Origin: JAUIIK01 sp963745675
Lineage (GTDB): Bacteria > Chloroflexota > Chloroflexia > Thermomicrobiales > CFX8
Length of the DNA stretch: 64,000 nt
Assembly: GCA_963745675.1 (NCBI GenBank)
Contig: CAVUYM010000015.1
Span: 1-64,000, forward strand
Direction of reading: 5' to 3'
How positions within the stretch are numbered: the stretch's first letter is position 1; each line of letters opens with the position of its first letter. Below the pieces are notes generated by a model that searched no databases, was not told the origin of the DNA, and saw only the letters and a program-made list of their open reading frames with translations. Shown in pieces: positions 10,711-20,496 of the stretch. Made by a program: the position numbers and the translations under genes.

Positions 10711-10845
10711 TCACTCTTTTCTTCGCAATGGTTTGACTTCCACGAGCGACAAACCGGGTTTGAACGTGTAGAGTCCTTCAGGTGTTCTTATGCCGAAATA
10801 GCTCCCCAGAACCCGCATGGATCGATCCAGGACGGGATTACCCAT
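10711..10845 (-). CDS. Possible small ORF, 44 aa, upstream of the S41 gene
   Basis: The frame begins with ATG just after an in-frame TAG, reads MGNPVLDRSMRVLGSYF and ends LRRKE. Its stop overlaps the first possible start of the S41 gene (GTGA arrangement). Overlap and codon choice look gene-like, but no ribosome-binding site is visible and I recognise no family. It could be a leader peptide coupled to translation of the peptidase, or chance. Confidence 0.3.
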   Translation of the reverse strand: MGNPVLDRSMRVLGSYFGIRTPEGLYTFKPGLSLVEVKPLRRKE

Positions 10846-11094
10846 ACCGGACTAGGCAATTCTTCTAGTGCACTCCGCCTCGCCACGCAACACGATCAGG
10901 CAATACTCTGCATGTACTAATTCCTTCGACGCCTTAGAGTCATATCAGGAAGCAACTCCTTCGTGGTCCGGACCGGTCTAGAATGACCTGTCCCGCCTAT
11001 ATGGAAAAGGCGTAGGTAGATGACAGACCGTATTTCTGGCGGGACCATCGGCGCGCACGGTATCACACCACGCGTTTTAGGGGAGGGTTCCAGA

Positions 11095-11457
11095 ATGCCG
11101 CGCACACTTTTCGATCGATACGGCGGATTCGCCCAGGTGAGCAAAATCGTCTCCAGTCTCTATGACAAGATTCTGGATTCCCCTCTTACCAGCCCCTATT
11201 TTGAGCACGTCGACATGCGGCGCCTTATCGACCATCAAACACGCTTCATCGCAACATTGCTCGGGGGGCCTGCCAGCTACACCCACGAACATCTGGAACG
11301 TGTGCATCAGCACCTGGCTATCACCGATGAAGTGTTCGCGGAGATGGTCGAGCTTTTGCGAGAAACACTGGAAGACTTCGGATTCGAAGACTCGGACATC
11401 GGCCTCGTCGAGGACGAGATCATGAGCCGGCGAGCTTACATCGTTACGAAGGGTTGA
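11095..11457 (+). CDS. Truncated haemoglobin, group I type
   Basis: A 120-aa 2/2 globin. Diagnostic blocks are LFDRYGGFAQVSKIVSSLYDKIL, a distal region containing SPYFEHVDMRRLIDHQTRFIATLLGGPASYT, and HEHLERVHQHLAI, which includes the proximal haem-ligand His. GGGGAGGG lies eight bases before ATG 11095. Its stop overlaps the beginning of the cyclase reading frame. Such globins bind O2 or NO. Here the tight coupling to a cyclase suggests a gas-linked signalling pair, which is an inference. Confidence 0.93.
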   Translation: MPRTLFDRYGGFAQVSKIVSSLYDKILDSPLTSPYFEHVDMRRLIDHQTRFIATLLGGPASYTHEHLERVHQHLAITDEVFAEMVELLRETLEDFGFEDSDIGLVEDEIMSRRAYIVTKG

Positions 11458-11462
11458 GAATC

Positions 11463-12536
11463 ATGGTTGTTGAATTTGCCGCAGAGCGCCACCTCGACAA
11501 CGATATCCTGCGTACCGTCGCGCAGACACTCGGCATCGGGATCGCCGTCATCGATGCTAACAATTTTGAAATCCTCTTCGAAAACGCGAACTTCTTCAAG
11601 TGGTTTCCGCCAGCGAGCGGCGCATTCGATTGCCTCACAGATCGCGTTCCTGACATCAACACGAATCGATTGCTGTCGCGGCTCGAACGCGGTCGCAGCT
11701 ACAGCATGCAACTCGAAGTGAAAGTTGAAGGGCGCGATACACCTCTCGACCTCGAATTCCACACATTATCAGACTTCGACGGTGGCGACATCGTCGTCGA
11801 GTGCCGCGATATCTCGAAGCAACTCAGGGCCGAATACATGCTTGAGTCCTACTCGAAGCTCGCCGAACGCAATGCACGCGAACTTCAACGTGAGAAGGAT
11901 CGCGCCGAGCGGTTGCTTCTCAATATCATGCCGAAATCGGTCTATGAGGAGATGAAGGACTACGGGACAGTCACGCCGCAGGTCTACGAGAACGCTTCGA
12001 TCCTGATGCTCGATTTCGCCGGTCATACCGACATGGCGATTTCTCGCGATCCGGTTGCCCTCATCACCCAGCTCAACGATATCTTCACCGTCTTCGACCG
12101 GATCACCGACATGTTTGGCTGCGAACGCATCCGCACCGTTGGCGATTCATATATGGCCGTCTCCGGCATCCCCGATGAGACACCCGAACACGCGAGGAAC
12201 ATCGCCCAGGTGGCGCTGCGTATGCTGCGCTACATCGAGCGCCGGAACTCCGCGCACCCGGAGGCGTGGCATTGCCGCATCGGCATCAACTCGGGTCCGG
12301 TCATCGGTTCGCTCGTTGGCGTCCAGAAGTACGTCTACGACATCTTCGGACCAGGGGTGAACCTCGCCGCCCGGATGGAAACGCTCTCAGAACCGATGAA
12401 GATCACGGTCAGCGAAAACACCTACAACCTGCTCAAGGACGACTTCTACCTCAGCGAGCGCGGTGACTTCGATGTCAAAGGCTTCGGCGAGGAGACGCTC
12501 TTCTTCCTGGAACGCGAGCTGCCGCACATTCGCTAG
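11463..12536 (+). CDS. PAS domain / class III adenylate cyclase
   Basis: About 357 aa, soluble. Residues about 15-125 form a PAS-like sensor (GIAVIDANNFEILFENANFF ... CRDISKQLRAEYML). A helix of about 30 residues (AERNARELQREKDRAERLLLNIMPKSV) joins it to the catalytic domain, as in haem-NO-binding-associated cyclases. Metal Asp residues are in LMLDFAGHT and RTVGDSYMA. The purine-specificity Asp is in VYDIFGPG, and the transition-state Asn and Arg are in VNLAARM. The usual specificity Lys appears to be Arg (ERIRTVGD). ATG 11463 follows the globin stop by a few bases, so the two genes are probably translated together. Confidence 0.9.
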   Translation: MVVEFAAERHLDNDILRTVAQTLGIGIAVIDANNFEILFENANFFKWFPPASGAFDCLTDRVPDINTNRLLSRLERGRSYSMQLEVKVEGRDTPLDLEFHTLSDFDGGDIVVECRDISKQLRAEYMLESYSKLAERNARELQREKDRAERLLLNIMPKSVYEEMKDYGTVTPQVYENASILMLDFAGHTDMAISRDPVALITQLNDIFTVFDRITDMFGCERIRTVGDSYMAVSGIPDETPEHARNIAQVALRMLRYIERRNSAHPEAWHCRIGINSGPVIGSLVGVQKYVYDIFGPGVNLAARMETLSEPMKITVSENTYNLLKDDFYLSERGDFDVKGFGEETLFFLERELPHIR

Positions 12537-12573
12537 GCTCGGTTCGAGGTAGACCTATCGGTCGGGACGGAGA

Positions 12574-13605
12574 TCATGCTGACAGGATCTCTTGGGTAGC
12601 GTCCAGCGCATGTTCAATATCTTCCGACGTCACTCCGAGATGGGTCACTGCGCGAATCTGTCCGGGTGCGATATCGCACATCTTCACACCGCGACGCTCA
12701 AGCGCAGCCAGGAAGTCCGCCTTCGTAATTCGCGCATCGTCGACGCTGAAGAAGACCATGTTGGTTGCCGGAGGGTCGGTCAGCAGACTGACCCGTCGAT
12801 CTCCTTCAGACCGGCAGCGAGGAGCTGTGCGTTAGCATGGTCCTCAGCCAGCCGATCTACATGGTGCTCCAGTGCGTACACTCCGGCCGCAGCGATAATC
12901 CCGGCCTGTCGCATCGCGCCGCCGATTCGGTGCTGGTATCCGCGCGCCCTCTCGATAAACTCGGCGCTGCCGGCCAGGACTGCTCCGACCGGGCATCCCA
13001 AGCCTTTTGTGAGGCAGATCCAGGTCGAATCGAAGCCCTCGGCATACTCCGCTGCTGGCACGCCAGTCGCGACGCTGGCGTTCAACAAGCCGTGCCCCGT
13101 CGAGGTGCGTCTTCAGTCCGTGTTCCCGCGCCGTGGCCCGCACGGATTGCAGCTGCTCCAGCGGCCAGATCACGCCGCCACCATAGACGTTCGTCTGCTC
13201 GGCCCAGAGCAGCGTCGTCGGGGATTGGTATCGGGAGCCCGGCTGTATCGCGCCTGACACCTGCTCCGGCGTGTAGCGCCCCGAATCCCCGTCGAGTTGC
13301 CGGAACAGCACACCCGAGAGCAATCCTGGCCCGCCCGCCTCCGAGATCAGCACATGCGATAGCCGATCAGCAATGACCGTCTCGCCGTGGCTTGTATGAG
13401 TCTTCAGCGCGATCTGATTGCACATCGTCCCGCTCGGTAGGAAGAGCGCCGCCTCCATGCCGACCAGTTCAGCCACCATCTGCTGGAGCTTCAGAACCGT
13501 CGGGTCCTCATCCTTTTGCGAGTCCCCAACCTCGGCATTCGCAATCGCCGCGCGCATGCCAGCGGTCGGTTTCGTCTTTGTATCGCTGTAGAGATCGATC
13601 AACAT
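12574..13605 (-). CDS. Low-specificity L-threonine aldolase (two frameshifts)
   Basis: PLP enzyme cleaving threonine/allo-threonine to glycine and acetaldehyde. The N-terminal part reads MLIDLYSDTKTKPTAGMRAAI, SQKDEDPTVLKLQ, ALFLPSGTMCNQIA and THLDGARL. The middle has the Schiff-base Lys in ICLTKGLGCPVGAVL. The C-terminal part has NMVFFSVDD and GQIRAVTHLGVTSEDIEHAL. These three parts occupy different frames, joining near 13085 and 12780. Together they give a normal length of about 342 aa, so I treat it as one gene with sequencing indels. It is followed downstream by the convergent cyclase gene. Confidence 0.87.
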
Positions 13606-13638
13606 TTGCTCTTTCTAGAAACGAGATAGACCAACGAG

Positions 13639-13782
13639 GAAAGCTCCCTCCCCTGTCCCCTCCCTCGAATTCGAGGGAGGGGAATTCTGCCAGAACGTAG
13701 TCTGCTACGGGAGTAGGTCACAACAGCCAACATGACACCCCTCCCTTGGCTTCGAGGGAGGGGACGGGGGAGGGAGCGTTTC
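13639..13782. mobile_element. MITE-like inverted-repeat element, 144 bp
   Basis: The two ends form inverted repeats of about 31 bases: left GAAAGCTCCCTCCCCTGTC..., right ...GGGGAGGGAGCGTTTC, with about three mismatches. Inside the left end is a perfect 26-bp palindrome (13657-13682) centred on CGAATTCG. Inside the right end is a related imperfect palindrome at 13738-13763. There is no open frame and no transposase. It lies between the starts and ends of two minus-strand genes. The structure fits a non-autonomous miniature element or REP-type repeat; copy number in the genome is not visible here. Confidence 0.6.
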
Positions 13783-13829
13783 TGGTTTTCTTACAAATCA
13801 ATCCCTTGTCCCCAAAACCCTGTCACCTA

Positions 13830-15336
13830 CTACGGCTTCTCCGGCCACGCACCGTACCAGTCGAAGGGCTTGTTATCGAGATTGACAACGACGTTCTTGA
13901 CCTGGGTGTAGAGGTCGAGCGCGTGGCGCGAAAGTTCGCGGCCGATGCCGGACTGCTTGTAGCCGCCGAAGGGCGCTTCGGGCGGGTTAACCGTCGGGAA
14001 GTTGATCGAGACATTGCCCGCCTGCAAAGCGGCCGCCATATTGTGGGCGCGCTTGAGGTCGTTCGTCCACATCGTCGCCGCGAGGCCGTAGATGACGTTG
14101 TTCGCCAGCGCCAGCACTTCTTCGTCATCCTTGAAAGGAATGACTGAGAGTACCGGGCCGAAGACCTCTTCCTGAGCGATTGTCATGTCGTTACTGACCT
14201 GATCGAAGACCGTCGGTTCGACGAAATTGCCCGCTTTGAGCATTGCAGTGTCAACTTTTCGGCCGCCATGGGCCAGATCCGCGCCTTCTCCACGCGCCTT
14301 CTCGACGAAACTGAGAATACGACTGCATTGAGCAGGTGAGATGACCGGCCCCATCTGGGTATCCCAGTCGAGCGGATCGCCAACCCGGATTTCGGCTGTC
14401 TTGGCAACGAAATCAGCCATGAAGCGGTCGTGAATCGACTCGTGCAGAAAGAGGCGCGTCCGTGCCGTGCAGCGTTGGCCGGCGTTGGTGAAGATCGCAA
14501 ACAACGAGCCACGCACAGCCTCGTCGATATCGGCATCGGGGAAGACGATGTTCGGGACTCTTGCCGCCGAGTTCCAGCGAGACTTTCTTGATCGTTCCTG
14601 CCGAAAGCCGGATGATGTCGCGGCCGGTTTCGGTTTCGCCGGTGAAAGCGACCTTGTCGACACCGGGATGCTCGCAGAGCGCCGCGCCGATGACCCGGCC
14701 AGGTCCCGGCAGGACATTGAGGACTCCGTCGGGGATGCCCGCTTCGCTGCAGATCTGGCCGAGGATGATGGCGGTAATCGGCGTGTTGCTGGCCGGTTTG
14801 AGGACGATCGTGTTGCCGGCCGCCAGGGCTGGCCCGATCTTCCAGGCTGCCATCAGCAGCGGGAAATTCCAGGGGATGATCTGGGCGCAGACGCCGACCG
14901 GCTCGCGCAGGGTGTAGTCGAAGAGCGGGCCATTCATCGGGATCGTCTCGCCCCAGATCTGGCCGGTCAGGTTGGCGTAGTACTCGATGCAGTTGGCCGA
15001 ATTCAGGACATCGCCGCGTGACTCGACGATGATCTTGCCGCAGTTGAGCGTCTCAAGCTCGGCAAGCTCATCGACCCGCTCGCGGAGAATATCCGCTGCC
15101 CGCCGCATCCGCTTCGCTCGTTCGATCGGCGCCATCCTCGACCAGCGACCATCGTCAAAGGCCCGCCGCGCTGCCGCGACGGCCCGGTCGACATCCTCCG
15201 GGCCAGCTTTCGCGACCCGCCCGACGACTTCGTTCGTCGCCGGTGAAACCGTCTCGAAGGTCTCGCCGCTAGCCGCGTCGACCAGCTGGCCGTCAATCAG
15301 CAGCTTGTAGTCGCGTACTTCGATTGCCGTTGCCAT
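13830..15336 (-). CDS. NAD(P)-dependent aldehyde dehydrogenase (one frameshift)
   Basis: About 500 aa of the betaine/phenylacetaldehyde dehydrogenase superfamily. Visible are IIPWNFPLLMAAWKIGPALAAGN, the nucleotide-binding FTGETETGR, the general-base Glu in SLELGGKSP, the catalytic Cys in FTNAGQRCTA, and the C-terminal PFGGYKQSGIGRELS. The frame changes near 14556, immediately after the LELGGKSP block, and continues without loss, so a single indel is present. GGAGGG lies eight bases before the ATG. It oxidises an aldehyde to an acid; next to threonine aldolase it could handle acetaldehyde, which is an inference. Confidence 0.9.
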
Positions 15337-15516
15337 GTTATTCCCTCCTCTGTGCTCCGTGATCTACCGATTGTGATTGAGCGATTCAGAGCGCCATCGT
15401 ACACCAGCCACGCCGATTACCCGACGTCGGTCTCCGCAAAGGCTAGCCGGGAGACGTCATCACGTCGACGGCGCTGTGCTATTTTGCCTGGAAATGGAAG
15501 AGAAAGGATATCTGGA

Positions 15517-16722
15517 ATGGTTATGACCTCCTCCCTGCGTGACGAGATCGACGAGTGGTTGCCGGAACTGATCGAGACGCGCCGCGACTTCCATCGGCAT
15601 CCCGAGATGGGATTCGAGGAGGTTCGCACCAGCGGCATCGTCGCCGAGCGGCTGCGCGCGATCGGCTTCGAAGATGTGCGCACCGGCATTGCTGTCACCG
15701 GCGTCAAGGCCGTCCTGCGCGGCGGCCGCCCGGGCAAGACACTGCTGCTACGAGCGGACATGGACGCCTTACCGATCGATGAGCAGAACGAGGTCGAGTA
15801 CCGATCGACAGTCAAGGACACGATGCATGCCTGCGGGCATGACGGCCACACCGCGATCCTGCTCAGCGCGGCGCGGATGCTCTACGCACGACGCGACGAG
15901 ATCCCGGGAACGATCGTCTTCTGTTTCCAACCCGCCGAGGAGGGCGGCGGAGGTGCTCGGAGAATGATCGAGGAGGGCGTGCTCGAAGACCCGACTGTCG
16001 ACGCGGCCATCGGCCTGCACCTCGTTCAGCGACTTTCCCGTCGGCACCGCCGTCGTCGTCGACGGGCCGACCCTATCTGGCGCTGACGGTTTCAACGTGA
16101 CAATCCAGGGAAGAGGCGGCCACGGCGCGATGCCTCACAAGACAATCGACGCCCTGCTCATCGCGGCTGAAGTCGTCACGACCCTGCAAACACTGGTGGC
16201 GCGCGAGGTCAATCCGCAACAGGCCGCCGTCGTTTCGGTCGGCACCTTGCACGCCGGCACGACCGCCGCCAACATCATCGCCGACTCAGCCACGCTGAGC
16301 GGAACCGTGCGCTGGTTCGAAACCGAGGTCGGCGATCAGCTTGCGAGCCGCATACCGGAAGTGATCCAGGGAATAGCGACGGCGCTGCGCGGCAGCTGCC
16401 GAGGTCCAGTATCGGCGCAGAGCACTCCCCACGGTCAACGATCCCGCCGTCGCGGCGCTCGTGCGCGAGGCGCTGGCTGAGGTGGTCGGCGCTGAAGCAC
16501 GTCCATACCGGTCCACGCATCATGGCGTCAGAGGATTTCTCCGAGTTCACTCACCGTTTGCCGTCAACCTACTTCTTTGTCGGCGCCCGCGACGAGGAGT
16601 CCGGCAAAATCTTCGAGCATCACCATCCACGCTTCGATATCGACGAACGCTGTCTGCCGCTCGGCGTCGAGATGATGACCCGCGCCGCAATGCACTGGCT
16701 GGAGGCCAACGAGCAGAGTTGA
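15517..16722 (+). CDS. M20-family amidohydrolase (N-acyl-amino-acid/hippurate hydrolase type; three frameshifts)
   Basis: Binuclear metal hydrolase of about 400 aa. The N-terminal catalytic part shows ETRRDFHRHPEMGFEE, LLLRADMDALPIDE, MHACGHDGHTAILL and FQPAEEGGGGARRMI. The dimerisation domain shows VTIQGRGGHGAMPHKTIDAL and HAGTTAANIIADSA. The C-terminal part shows GPRIMASEDFSEF and FEHHHPRFDIDERCLPLGVEM. Parts lie in different frames with joins near 16025, 16400 and 16500. AAAGGA precedes ATG 15517. It probably opens an N-acylated or cyclic amide catabolic pathway with the neighbouring amidohydrolases. Confidence 0.87.
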
Positions 16723-16810
16723 TCTCATCGCCATTAATCGTGATGGCGCAGTCTCGCTCGCAGAGCGGAATTCCGGCTGTGTGCGGCATCAGGCTAGATA
16801 ACGGCAATCG

Positions 16811-17560
16811 CTAGAGCATCACATCGCCGCCATTGGGACCCAGCGTCTGCCCAACATAGTAGGAAGCGGCATCCGAAGCGAGAAATACAGCCGTCGGTGC
16901 CACCTCCTCGACGGTTCCGGGACGCCCAATCGGCAGCATCTGATCGTAGTTCGTCACCGGCTGCCCTGCGCCTTCCGGAACGATCCCGGTATCAATTGGC
17001 CCCGGTGCGATGCAGTTCACCAGGACGCCCTGTTTGACGACCTCGCGCGCAAGCGACTTCGTGAAACCGATGATCCCAGCCTTGGCAGCAACATAGTGCG
17101 CCATCCACTCGCGTCCAATCTGGCCCAGTTGCGACGAGACGTTGATGATGCGGCCGTCGCCCCGCTCTAGCATGCCGGGCAGGACGGCACGGGTGACGAG
17201 AAAGGTGCCGCGGAGGTGCGTCCCGATCATCTCGTCCCAGACAGCAGTTTCCATCCTCTCAACTGGCGAGAGCGTCACGAATCCGGCGTTGTTGACCAGC
17301 ACATCGATCCGACCGAACTCGGCCAGAACCTGGTCGACCATCGACTGGACCTGATCCTCCTGCGAGACATCAGCCTGGAGGACGAGCGACCGCCGTCCAA
17401 GATCAGCAATCTGCCGTGCAACTTCATGCGCTTCCGATTCAGCCGAGCGATAGTTGATCGCGACGTCAGCGCCCTCGCGCGCATACGCCAACGCGATAGC
17501 CCGCCCAATACCTCGGCTCGAACCGGTTACGAGTGCAGTACGACCCTCGAGTAGTCCCAT
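16811..17560 (-). CDS. Short-chain dehydrogenase/reductase (FabG-like)
   Basis: A 249-aa classical SDR. The nucleotide site is LVTGSSRGIGRAIA, the structural motif is LVNNAG, the catalytic Ser is in INVSSQLG, and the Tyr/Lys pair is in YVAAKAGIIG. The C-terminus ends VGQTLGPNGGDVML, typical of 3-oxoacyl reductase-like SDRs. ATG 17560 is preceded by AAAGGGG and is preferred to the upstream ATG at 17578. Convergent with the M20 gene and divergent from the amidohydrolase at 17660. The substrate is not deducible. Confidence 0.92.
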   Translation of the reverse strand: MGLLEGRTALVTGSSRGIGRAIALAYAREGADVAINYRSAESEAHEVARQIADLGRRSLVLQADVSQEDQVQSMVDQVLAEFGRIDVLVNNAGFVTLSPVERMETAVWDEMIGTHLRGTFLVTRAVLPGMLERGDGRIINVSSQLGQIGREWMAHYVAAKAGIIGFTKSLAREVVKQGVLVNCIAPGPIDTGIVPEGAGQPVTNYDQMLPIGRPGTVEEVAPTAVFLASDAASYYVGQTLGPNGGDVML

Positions 17561-17659
17561 CACGTCCCCTTTAAGCATTCCGCATGTGTACTAACATCGA
17601 TCGGAGTTCGACCGTCTGAGAATAGCGCGTCTGCTCGTAGTTCATCGATTGGGGTAACA

Positions 17660-18799
17660 ATGGACCTGAACCAAATTCCAATAATCGACGCCCACTGCCA
17701 CCCCTATCGGGCCGACGAGTTAGAGATAACTGCTCGGCAGCTGAGGGATGCACTGAGCGTGTCGTTGCATCGGGAATCTGCCGCTGAAAACGAGAGCATG
17801 ATGCTTGTCCGGATGGCACTCCGGGCGCTCTCGGAGCTGCTCGACTGTCCGCGCAATTGGGATGCAGTTATCGAACGCCGCAACGAGCGCATTCGAGCCA
17901 GCAAGACTGACTATCTGAAACTTCTCTGGCGGGATGCCAATATCAGCGCCATGCTTATCGATCCCGGGTATCCAGGTAAACCTGCGATTGGGAGCGAAGA
18001 ATTCGCTGCGCTTGTACCGGCAGAGATATTCGAGGGGTATCGCATCGAGCGGTTCTTCCCCGCCAATTCGTTTCATGCTCCCGAATACCAGTCGCTCTCA
18101 GACCTGCTGGATGCGTTTCGCGCCAAGCTTGATGAGGAAGCGCGCCGCCCGAATGTCCGTTTTTTCAAGTCCGTCATCGCCTATCGCACCGGTCTGGCAA
18201 TCCAGAATGTATCGGAGTCGATTGCTCTAGCGGCATGGAAAGAACATCAGGCGTACGGGGATCCGGCGGACAAGATCCTGCGGGACTACCTCTTTCAGAT
18301 CGCCGCTGAGAAAGCAGCCGAGCACGACCTTCCATTCCAGCTCCACACCGGTCACACATCAATTACCAACCTCTGGCCCAACGTGAACCCGATCCTGTTG
18401 ACACCATTCCTCAATCAGCCAGAGATGCAGGATACGCGCTTCGTGCTGGTGCATGCCGGTTATCCCTACTGTACCGAGGCCGGCTTCATGACATCCATTT
18501 ACCCGAACCTGATGCTCGATCTGTCGCTGATGATTCCCTGGTCTTCGATCGGGATCGCAAAGCGCATCGAACAGGTACTAGAAAGTGCTCCGACCTCGAA
18601 GATCATGTACGGCTCCGACGGTATACAAGCGCCTGAGATGTACTGGATAAGCGCAAAGATTGGACGCCGGGCGCTCGGGCAGGTGCTCGACAATCTCGTT
18701 GCGATGGACGCTGTAGACATAGACGAAGCGTTGGAGATCGCTGAAGGAATCCTCTACCGCAACGCCGAGCGCTGCTACAGGTTGACCCTGAACAGCTGA
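17660..18799 (+). CDS. TIM-barrel metal-dependent amidohydrolase (amidohydrolase-2/FluG-like)
   Basis: A 379-aa protein with the amidohydrolase superfamily metal ligands: IDAHCHP near the N-terminus, QLHTGH, VHAGYPY and MYGSDG near the C-terminus. The long helical insert after residue 40 and the GYRIERFFP segment resemble the FluG/glutamine-synthetase-associated amidohydrolase branch. It precedes the hydantoinase-type gene by 68 bases on the same strand, so the two may be co-transcribed. Substrate unknown; a C-N or decarboxylase reaction is possible in this branch. Confidence 0.82.
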   Translation: MDLNQIPIIDAHCHPYRADELEITARQLRDALSVSLHRESAAENESMMLVRMALRALSELLDCPRNWDAVIERRNERIRASKTDYLKLLWRDANISAMLIDPGYPGKPAIGSEEFAALVPAEIFEGYRIERFFPANSFHAPEYQSLSDLLDAFRAKLDEEARRPNVRFFKSVIAYRTGLAIQNVSESIALAAWKEHQAYGDPADKILRDYLFQIAAEKAAEHDLPFQLHTGHTSITNLWPNVNPILLTPFLNQPEMQDTRFVLVHAGYPYCTEAGFMTSIYPNLMLDLSLMIPWSSIGIAKRIEQVLESAPTSKIMYGSDGIQAPEMYWISAKIGRRALGQVLDNLVAMDAVDIDEALEIAEGILYRNAERCYRLTLNS

Positions 18800-18867
18800 G
18801 ATCCTCGGGAACTTGACGGGTGCTAACTGGCATTCGATTCACGATCAGATGAGAAAGTAGGCAAGGT

Positions 18868-20250
18868 ATGGCACAGATGGATCTGGTGATTCGTGGCGGG
18901 ATGCTGGCTAACAGCGACAGTACATTCACGGCAGATATCGGCATTGTTGGCGAGTCCATCGTCCAGATCGGCGGCGATATGGAAGGTGCATCGGAGATTG
19001 ATGCGAGCGGCAAGCTCGTCATTCCTGGCGGTGTGGATGCGCATGTCCATCTGACATTGCCACCCGGAATGGATGGCGCGCCCAATTGGGTCGACGATTT
19101 CCACAGTGGTTCCGCTGCTGCCGCTGCCGGGGGCATCACGACAATCGGCAACATGTCATTCCTGATGCCGGGCGAAGGGCCGCTGGCGGCGCTCCAGCGC
19201 GAAGCAGAGATCGCCGCCGGGCTTTCGGTCGCGGACTTCTTCCTTCATCCGGTTCTGACCCACGGCAGCACCGAAGTTCTCGACGAAATTCCGCAATTGC
19301 TTGCGACAGGCTGTAACTCCATCAAATTCTTTATGTCTCTGGGGAATTTCGACGACAATGTCGAGTTCTATCTGCGAGCGACCGAACTGGCCGGAGAAAA
19401 CAACCTCGTCACGCTCATCCACTGCGAAGACTATCCACTCGTCGAACTCGCGACGCGCAAGCTCATCGCGCAGGGGCGCACGTCAATTCAGAATTACCCT
19501 GACAGCCGGCCAATACTCTCCGAACTCGTCGCCACCCAGCGAGCGATCGCCTTCGCGGAAGCAACCGGCGCGCCCGTCTATATCGTCCATTTGTCTTCCG
19601 AGCGTGCGATGGCCGCTTGTGCTGAAGCGCAGAGCCGCGGCGTGCCGATTCTCGTCGAGACGCGGCCGCTCTATCTCCACCTCACCGCCGAACGATTCGA
19701 AGGCGGCGACGCCGGGAAGTATGTCGGCCAGCCGCCGCTGCGACACCCTTCCGACGTCGACGCCCTCTGGGCCGCCATCCAGCAGGGCACGCTCCACACG
19801 GTCTGCACCGACCACGCCCCCTGGTCACTCGCCGACAAACTCGACCCATCCCACACGATCGAGGATGTGCGACCAGGGACGGAAAACCTGCAGGTGATGC
19901 TTCCGATGCTCTACTCAGAAGGCGTCCGCACCGGGCGCATATCGCTTTCCCGCTTCGTTGAAGTCACCTCCACCAACGTCGCCAAGATCTTCGGCCTCTA
20001 TCCGCGCAAGGGCGCGATCCTGCCTGGCAGTGACGCCGATATGGTGATTTTCGACACCGAATTGACCAAGACGATCAGCGGCGAGATGCTGAAATCCAAC
20101 GCCGATTACTCAGTCTTCGACGGTTGGGAAGTGACCGGCTGGCCCGTCACGACCATGCGTCGCGGAGAGGTGATATTCGACCATGACGAGGTCATCGCCA
20201 GCCCGGGCAGCGGCCAACTCCTGCCGCGTCAGAGAGCGGAGATGATTTAG
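18868..20250 (+). CDS. Dihydroorotase/hydantoinase-family cyclic amidohydrolase
   Basis: A 460-aa enzyme of the dihydropyrimidinase/allantoinase type. Metal and active-site features are GGVDAHVHL, GGITTIGNMSF, the carbamylated-Lys position in NSIKFFMS, LIHCED, YIVHLSSERAM, and the catalytic Asp in CTDHAPWS. The C-terminal strand ADMVIFDTE is typical. It hydrolyses a cyclic amide (hydantoin, dihydropyrimidine or allantoin); which one cannot be told. The GntR/FCD regulator 246 bases downstream is likely its regulator. Confidence 0.9.
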   Translation: MAQMDLVIRGGMLANSDSTFTADIGIVGESIVQIGGDMEGASEIDASGKLVIPGGVDAHVHLTLPPGMDGAPNWVDDFHSGSAAAAAGGITTIGNMSFLMPGEGPLAALQREAEIAAGLSVADFFLHPVLTHGSTEVLDEIPQLLATGCNSIKFFMSLGNFDDNVEFYLRATELAGENNLVTLIHCEDYPLVELATRKLIAQGRTSIQNYPDSRPILSELVATQRAIAFAEATGAPVYIVHLSSERAMAACAEAQSRGVPILVETRPLYLHLTAERFEGGDAGKYVGQPPLRHPSDVDALWAAIQQGTLHTVCTDHAPWSLADKLDPSHTIEDVRPGTENLQVMLPMLYSEGVRTGRISLSRFVEVTSTNVAKIFGLYPRKGAILPGSDADMVIFDTELTKTISGEMLKSNADYSVFDGWEVTGWPVTTMRRGEVIFDHDEVIASPGSGQLLPRQRAEMI

Positions 20251-20404
20251 AGCGCATCAGTTGATGCTGGGGTTGCGGCGGGTCGCTCGAATCCGGCGCG
20301 CCACGAGCAAATAGGTGGTTGCAGGCGGATTCGAACCCCGCCATGGTCTTCAATGTCGACCGAGGGCACAAATTTCTCGCAATTCGCCCACGATGTGCCC
20401 ATAT

Positions 20405-20414
20405 TGATATATCA
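20405..20414. promoter_or_regulatory. Operator-like dyad upstream of GntR gene
   Basis: TGATATATCA is a perfect palindrome, extended by TTGAT and ATCAA arms at 20404-20418. It lies 80-90 bases before the GntR/FCD start. Operators of this regulator class are short A/T-centred dyads, so autoregulation is plausible. No experimental support is implied. Confidence 0.4.
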
Positions 20415-20496
20415 TCAAGATGTTGTGCGATTCACAATCCTATCCGGCTCGTCCCTATTGTCACATCCAGCACGCCACTCGTCGGAGTTCTGAACT

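Noticed and set aside
20315..20345. tRNA-like T-arm (GGATTCGAACC on the plus strand)
   Set aside because: The T-stem does not pair correctly, and no anticodon or acceptor arm can be built upstream or downstream. It is a chance motif or a very short tRNA remnant.
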